From contig NZ_JAEMNV010000002.1 of assembly GCF_016482825.1 (NCBI RefSeq), positions 620,001-684,000 on the forward strand: DNA of 64,000 nucleotides, given 5' to 3'. The position numbers and the translations under genes were made by a program. This stretch comes from Antrihabitans stalagmiti (GTDB taxonomy: Bacteria > Actinomycetota > Actinomycetes > Mycobacteriales > Mycobacteriaceae). Below are positions 57,098 through 64,000 of this stretch, one piece after another. The notes beneath the pieces were generated by a model that had not been told where the DNA came from, did no database searches, and saw only the letters and a list, made by a program, of their open reading frames with translations. Each line of letters opens with the position of its first letter. Position 1 is the first letter of the stretch.

Positions 57098-58666
57098 CTA
57101 CTGGTTGCTCGCGTACTCCTTGCGCAACTGATGCTTGACGACCTTGCCGCTGGCGTTGCGTGGAAGCTCGTCGACAACGATCAAGTCCTTGGGGTGTTTG
57201 TACCTTGCGAGCCGTTCGTTCAGGAAGGGTTCCAGGTCGGCGAGTTCGACTCCGTCCGCTCCCGCTAGCGCGACGACCGCTACCGGAACTTCGCCCCATT
57301 TCTCGTCCGAACGACCGATGACCGCGGCTTCTCGAATCTTGTCGTGCGCGAACAACACGTTCTCGACCTCGGCGCAGTAGATGTTCTCCCCGCCCGAGAT
57401 GATCATGTCCTTCTTGCGGTCGACGACGTAGACGAAACCCTCGTCGTCCTGGCGAACGAGATCCCCTGAATGGAACCAGCCGCCTGCGAACGCATCGGCG
57501 GTCGCTTCGGGTTTGTTCCAGTAGCCCTGCATGAGCGTCGGTCCGCGGTAGACGATTTCGCCGATCTCACCCGGTGCGACGTCGTTCATCTCGTCGTCGA
57601 CGACCCGCGCCGCGATGGTCGGAATCACCCGACCGACGGAGCCGAGTTTGCGCAACGCATCCTTGCCTTCGAGAACACACGTGATCGGCGACATCTCCGT
57701 CTGACCGAAGACCGCAACATTGCGGGCGGCGGGGAACGTGTCCGACATGGCGCGCAGCACACTGTCGGACGCGGGTGCGGCACCCCAACTGATCGCCCGC
57801 AACGCGAGCTTGCGATTCGGCACGGAATCGTCGGCGCAGATGACCTGCCACTGCGCGGGCACGAGAAATACCGACGTCGCCTGCTCCTGCTCCCAGGCGT
57901 CCAACACTTCGGTCGCGTTGAAAGCGCCGAGCGGATGCACGACGGTCTTGCCGCCGAGCAGGATGGTCGGCGCGATGCTGCCGAGGCCGGCGATGTGGAA
58001 CATCGGCGCGGCGCAGAAGGCGACGTCGTCGGAAACGGCTTCGAATGCCCGGATCGCGGTCAGCGCTTGGCTCTGCATGTTGACATGCGAGAGCACCGCG
58101 CCCTTGGGGCTGCCGGTTGTCCCCGAGGTGTACATGATGAGCGCAGGGGTGTCTTCGGGGATGTCGAGCGGTTCGTGACTCTCGCCCTGTTCGGCGACCA
58201 ACGCCTCGTAGCCGAGTACGCCCTCTGCAGTGTCACCACCGACGACGATGCAGGTCGACAGGACCGGCGCCTGCGCGCGGACCGCAGCAACCAATGGTGC
58301 AAGCGGGGTGTCGGTGATGATCGTCTTCGCACCGCTGTCGGCGACGATATAGCCGATTTCGGGCGGCGTCAGCCGGAAGTTCACCGGTACCGCGATGGCG
58401 GCAAGGGCGTTGATCGCGAGCACCGATTCGATGTACTCGGGATGGTTGAGCATCAGAATCAGGACGCGGTCGCCCTTGGTGACACCCCGGCGCGACAGCG
58501 CATCTGCGAGAGCCTCCGAGCGGTCGTGCAACTGACGCCAGCTCGTGTCTTGACCCAGATAGCGGAAAGCTGTTGCATCCGGACGCATCTGGGCGTGCAC
58601 CGCGACCTGGTTGTTCCAATGATTGCGGCGCGACCGCAGCGGCTCCGACAGTTCGGGTTTGGTCAT
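57098..58666 (-). CDS. Acyl-CoA synthetase (FadD type)
   Basis: A 522-residue AMP-forming acyl-CoA ligase that activates a fatty acid before beta-oxidation. The AMP-binding motif MYTSGTTGSPKGAVLSH is near residue 178, then FGQTEMSPITCVLEG, YRGPTLMQGYWNKPE, GWFHSGDLVRQDDEGFVYVV with the Asp of the hinge, and the catalytic Lys in LPRNASGKVVKHQL. It lies five bases after the enoyl-CoA hydratase gene, so the three genes are tightly linked. Chain-length preference cannot be read. Confidence 0.9.
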   Translation of the reverse strand: MTKPELSEPLRSRRNHWNNQVAVHAQMRPDATAFRYLGQDTSWRQLHDRSEALADALSRRGVTKGDRVLILMLNHPEYIESVLAINALAAIAVPVNFRLTPPEIGYIVADSGAKTIITDTPLAPLVAAVRAQAPVLSTCIVVGGDTAEGVLGYEALVAEQGESHEPLDIPEDTPALIMYTSGTTGSPKGAVLSHVNMQSQALTAIRAFEAVSDDVAFCAAPMFHIAGLGSIAPTILLGGKTVVHPLGAFNATEVLDAWEQEQATSVFLVPAQWQVICADDSVPNRKLALRAISWGAAPASDSVLRAMSDTFPAARNVAVFGQTEMSPITCVLEGKDALRKLGSVGRVIPTIAARVVDDEMNDVAPGEIGEIVYRGPTLMQGYWNKPEATADAFAGGWFHSGDLVRQDDEGFVYVVDRKKDMIISGGENIYCAEVENVLFAHDKIREAAVIGRSDEKWGEVPVAVVALAGADGVELADLEPFLNERLARYKHPKDLIVVDELPRNASGKVVKHQLRKEYASNQ

Positions 58667-58671
58667 TGTGG

Positions 58672-59475
58672 CTACGCCCCGAACTTTGCTGGACGCTTCT
58701 GCAACATCGCCATCGCGCCTTCTTGGAAGTCGGGCGAGGTAAGCAGTTCCGATTGCCCGACCTTCTCTCGCTCGAGGGCCGCGTCGAGCGCGGGGAGCGT
58801 CGCACTGTTGAGCGCCTGCTTGGCCAGCTCGAGCGCCCGCCGTGGTCCACTCGCGAGCTTGCGAGCCGCGGCGTCCACCGTTGCGTCGAGTTCGTCGGCC
58901 GGAAGCACTCCAGCGAACAAACCCGCCTCCTTCGCGGCGGCGGCGGGCAATCGTTGCCCGAGCAACGCCATCTCGGCGGCGAGTGCTCTGCCTGCGCTTG
59001 CCGCGATCATCGCCGCAGCGCCACCGTCCGGCATCAGCCCGATGTTGACGAACGCAAGGAGCAGGTAGGCGTCCTCGCTCGCGTAGACGAGGTCGGCGGC
59101 GACCGCGAGCGCGACACCGACGCCCGCTGCGGACCCCTTGACGCGCGCGATCACGGGTACCGGGGCGTCGATGATCGCTCGCACAACACGATTCGCTGCG
59201 TCCATGGTCATTTCCGGGGTGATACCCCGGCCGGCCTCGGCGACACTCGACGACAGGTCGGCGCCGGTACAGAAGGCACGATCGCCTTCGCCGGTGAGCA
59301 CGACGACGCGGACCGACCTGTCGGTGGCAACACCGACGAACACGTCACCGAGCGCGACCATGGTGTCGTAGTCGAGTGCGTTCATCCGCTTCGGATTGGT
59401 GATGGTGACACGAAGTACGCCGTCGTCGTTGATCGCGGTGTATCGAGGCGCTTTTGTTGTTGTCGTCTCGGTCAT
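58672..59475 (-). CDS. Enoyl-CoA hydratase/isomerase family protein
   Basis: A 267-residue crotonase-fold enzyme, probably hydrating trans-2-enoyl-CoA. Features are NPKRMNALDYDTMVALGDV, the oxyanion-hole segment DRAFCTGADL, and VKGSAAGVGVALAVAADLVY with FVNIGLMPDGGAAAMIAAS. In the second segment Asp-Gly-Gly is present, but the catalytic Glu position is occupied by Asn or Val, so it could be an isomerase or a variant hydratase. It lies six bases from the nitronate monooxygenase-like gene. Confidence 0.85.
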   Translation of the reverse strand: MTETTTTKAPRYTAINDDGVLRVTITNPKRMNALDYDTMVALGDVFVGVATDRSVRVVVLTGEGDRAFCTGADLSSSVAEAGRGITPEMTMDAANRVVRAIIDAPVPVIARVKGSAAGVGVALAVAADLVYASEDAYLLLAFVNIGLMPDGGAAAMIAASAGRALAAEMALLGQRLPAAAAKEAGLFAGVLPADELDATVDAAARKLASGPRRALELAKQALNSATLPALDAALEREKVGQSELLTSPDFQEGAMAMLQKRPAKFGA

Positions 59476-59480
59476 GACGG

Positions 59481-61885
<2,405 letters not shown>

Positions 61886-61916
61886 CACCGACACCGACGA
61901 AAACGTAAGGAACACG

Positions 61917-63431
61917 ATGACCTCAGCACCAGTCGCACCACCTCGGACGAGCCGGCCCGCGATCCTCGAATCGATCGACCCCGCGACGGGTGCCGTCATA
62001 GCCGAATGGCCGATCCACGACAGCGAAGGCGTCGCCGCTGCGGTGTCGCGCGCCCGTGTCGCCGCAAGCGTCTGGCGGGAACTCGACTTCGAAGGCCGGA
62101 AGCGGGCGTTGCTGCGTTGGGCGTCGTATCTGAGCAACCATGCCGACGAGCTGTGCGAACTGGTGCTCCGCGAAAACGGTAAGCCAGCCGAGGACGCCTA
62201 TCTCGAGTTGGTGCTCGTCCTCGAACACATCGACTGGGCCGCGAAGAACGCCAAGAAAACGTTGTCGCCGAAGAAGGTCTCGCCGGGATTGTTCATGGCG
62301 AACTGCGAAGCGGTCATCGAGCAACGTCCGCTCGGCGTCGTCGGCGTCATCGGACCATGGAACTATCCCGTCTACACGCCGAACGGGTCGATCGCCTATG
62401 CGCTCGCGGCGGGTAACGCGATCGTGTTCAAGCCGAGCGAGTACACGGTCTCTATCGGCCACTTCTACGCGGACGCCTTTGCCGAAGCCAATCCCGAACT
62501 GCCACTTGGCATTCTGTCGGTAGTCAACGGCTACGGCGAGACCGGTGCGGCGCTGGTGACCTCCGGGGTCGACAAGATTGCCTTCACCGGATCGACCGCG
62601 ACCGGCAAACGCATCATGGCCGCCGCCGCAGCGAACCTGACCCCTGTCCTACTCGAATGCGGCGGTAAGGACGCAGCGATCGTCGCCGACGACGCCGACC
62701 TGACGGCAGCAGCGGACGCCATCGCCTGGTCGGTTGCGTCGAACAGCGGCCAGACGTGTGCGGGCACCGAGCGGATCTATGTCGTCGAGAGTGTGTACGA
62801 CGCCTTCGTCGAGAAGCTCGCGAAGAATCTTCGCAACATCAAGCCGGGATCCGACGCCAAGGCCGCGTACGGACCCATGACGATGCCGAGCCAGATCGAG
62901 GTCGTTCGACGCCACATCGCCGACGCACTCGACAAGGGTGGTCGCGCGATCGTCGGTGGACTCGATTCGATCAAGGGCTCCTACATCGAACCGGTCGTCC
63001 TCGTCGACGTGCCCGAGGACTCGCTCGCCGTTGCCGAGGAGACGTTCGGGCCGACCGTCACGGTCCGGTCGTGCAAGAGCATCGACGAAGCGATCGAACT
63101 CGCCAACGATTCTGCCTACGCGCTCGCCTCGACTGTCTACTCACGTAAGAACGGAATGGAGATCGCGCGCAAACTTCGGGTCGGCGCGACCTCGGTCAAC
63201 TCGGTGTTGGCATTCGGAGCCATCTCGACGTTGCCGTTCGGTGGCGTCGGCGAATCGGGTATCGGCCGGATCCACGGCGAAGAGGGAATGCGCGAGTTCA
63301 CTCGTTCACATTCGATCGCTCGTCAGCGATTCGCGATACCAGGAATGGAACTGCTGTCGTTCTCGCGGAAGGCATCGACGGTGTCGATGATCCGCAAGAT
63401 CATCGGCTTCCGGCACGGCCGGCACACCTGA
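61917..63431 (+). CDS. NAD(P)-dependent aldehyde dehydrogenase
   Basis: A 504-residue aldehyde dehydrogenase. The catalytic Glu is in LLECGGKDAAIVADDAD, the catalytic Cys in NSGQTCAGTERIYVV, and the C-terminal FGGVGESGIGRIHGEEG block is intact. A basic hydrophobic tail of about 40 residues (FRHGRHT end) follows, resembling fatty aldehyde dehydrogenases. Cotranscription with the double TetR and the nearby fatty-acid operon suggests a fatty or long-chain aldehyde substrate. ATG at 61917 has TAAGG six bases upstream. Confidence 0.86.
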   Translation: MTSAPVAPPRTSRPAILESIDPATGAVIAEWPIHDSEGVAAAVSRARVAASVWRELDFEGRKRALLRWASYLSNHADELCELVLRENGKPAEDAYLELVLVLEHIDWAAKNAKKTLSPKKVSPGLFMANCEAVIEQRPLGVVGVIGPWNYPVYTPNGSIAYALAAGNAIVFKPSEYTVSIGHFYADAFAEANPELPLGILSVVNGYGETGAALVTSGVDKIAFTGSTATGKRIMAAAAANLTPVLLECGGKDAAIVADDADLTAAADAIAWSVASNSGQTCAGTERIYVVESVYDAFVEKLAKNLRNIKPGSDAKAAYGPMTMPSQIEVVRRHIADALDKGGRAIVGGLDSIKGSYIEPVVLVDVPEDSLAVAEETFGPTVTVRSCKSIDEAIELANDSAYALASTVYSRKNGMEIARKLRVGATSVNSVLAFGAISTLPFGGVGESGIGRIHGEEGMREFTRSHSIARQRFAIPGMELLSFSRKASTVSMIRKIIGFRHGRHT

Positions 63432-63443
63432 GCTCGTCGAGTG

Positions 63444-64000
63444 TCAGCCGAGGATCGCGTCGACACATCCCGCCGGATCGTCCGCGAACGGAACATGCCC
63501 TGATCCGCGCAGTACGACGTGGGAGGCCTTCGGCAACGCCGCCCTGGCACGCGCGGCTTGCGTTCGGTAGAAGAGCAGCGCGTCGCGAGTCCCCCACGCA
63601 ACGGTCACCGCAACGTCGTCGAGTTCGTTGCCACGCTCGAAGTCGTAACCCGCAAACGACGCCGCTGCATCGTCGAATCCCGTTGCCAGCAGCAGACCTT
63701 CGAGGTCGCCCTGCTTCTGTTGTTCGGCGACGAGGTGCGGCTTGCCGTAGGTGAGCCGCAGCATGTTGCCGCCTGCGCGGGTGTGAACCACGCGAGAAAG
63801 CTGCAGCGGTGCGAGCTTGCCGAGCGCGCGCGTCTTCGAAAGGGCCTGTTGGCACCAGATCCGTTCGGCCTTGGTCCAGAACCCGATCGGCGACACGGCA
63901 GTCACCTTGCTGACAACCCCACGGCGACCCAGTTCCAGCGCGATGGCACCACCCATGGAGTTGCCTGCGACTTCCGGCTTCTCCAGACCGAGGTCGTCGA
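63444..64000 (-). CDS. Alpha/beta hydrolase, 5' end missing
   Basis: The 3' part of an alpha/beta hydrolase gene that runs off the window. The visible 184 codons begin at the nucleophile elbow AGNSMGGAIALEL, include the Asp region ATVAWGTRDALLFYR-like (VAVTVAWGTRDALLF) and end with the catalytic His in VLRGSGHVPFADDPAG. It converges on the aldehyde dehydrogenase gene, 12 bases apart. Substrate unknown. Confidence 0.82.
   Translation of the reverse strand, partial: DDLGLEKPEVAGNSMGGAIALELGRRGVVSKVTAVSPIGFWTKAERIWCQQALSKTRALGKLAPLQLSRVVHTRAGGNMLRLTYGKPHLVAEQQKQGDLEGLLLATGFDDAAASFAGYDFERGNELDDVAVTVAWGTRDALLFYRTQAARARAALPKASHVVLRGSGHVPFADDPAGCVDAILG

Overview
The window is high-GC DNA from a mycolic-acid-containing actinobacterium (order Mycobacteriales; a Rhodococcus/Nocardia/Gordonia-type organism fits best). 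The evidence is an antigen-85-like mycolyltransferase, a mycobacterial-type FadE5, a four-gene conservon (cvnABCD), IdeR/DtxR-like iron boxes, a mycobactin/nocobactin-type NRPS-PKS set, and actinobacterial ribosomal protein gene order. No rRNA, tRNA, CRISPR array, insertion sequence or phage gene was seen.

Layout. (1) 1-6.5 kb: the 3' part of a succinate-semialdehyde dehydrogenase gene, a short NAD-glutamate dehydrogenase, an FMN reductase and a FadE5-like acyl-CoA dehydrogenase. (2) 6.5-10.8 kb: a conservon on the minus strand (sensor kinase, roadblock, DUF742, small GTPase). (3) 10.9-15.9 kb: infA-rpmJ-rpsM-rpsK-rpsD-rpoA-rplQ-truA, read on the minus strand. (4) 16-20.3 kb: a secreted lipase with a divergent TetR gene, dtd, and a polytopic membrane protein of unknown function. 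(5) 20.3-27.8 kb: the spc-type run rplN-rplX-rplE-rpsN-(break)-rpsH-rplF-rplR-rpsE-rpmD-rplO-secY-adk-map. (6) 27.8-44.5 kb: a siderophore island of about 17 kb, with a FecB-type binding lipoprotein, two NRPSs, a split PKS (KS, then AT-KR-ACP), a type II thioesterase and a divergent small secreted protein. (7) 44.6-50.4 kb: the S10 operon rpsJ-rplC-rplD-rplW-rplB-rpsS-rplV-rpsC-rplP-rpmC-rpsQ. (8) 50.4-64 kb: a hotdog thioesterase, two secreted alpha/beta hydrolases, a lycopene cyclase, an ECF42-type sigma factor with its YCII/DGPF partner, a fatty-acid operon (nitronate monooxygenase, enoyl-CoA hydratase, acyl-CoA synthetase, SDR) divergent from a double-TetR regulator, an aldehyde dehydrogenase, and a cut-off alpha/beta hydrolase.

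The most interesting feature is the siderophore island lying exactly between rpsQ and rplN, that is, between the S10 and spc ribosomal protein blocks. A hairpin with a T run ends the S10 operon just after rpsQ. Candidate promoters restart transcription at rplN. Three DtxR/IdeR-like boxes sit at the two ends of the island, so iron control appears to be insulated from ribosomal protein expression. The island holds the elongation machinery of a mycobactin-like pathway, but not salicylate synthesis, the phenyloxazoline module or the lysine N-hydroxylase, which must be encoded elsewhere if the pathway works.

The spc block is also broken between rpsN and rpsH by a strong hairpin, a 46-bp palindromic repeat and a promoter. 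A second copy of the same repeat separates rpsD from rpoA. All functional calls rest on reading motifs and context; no database search was run.
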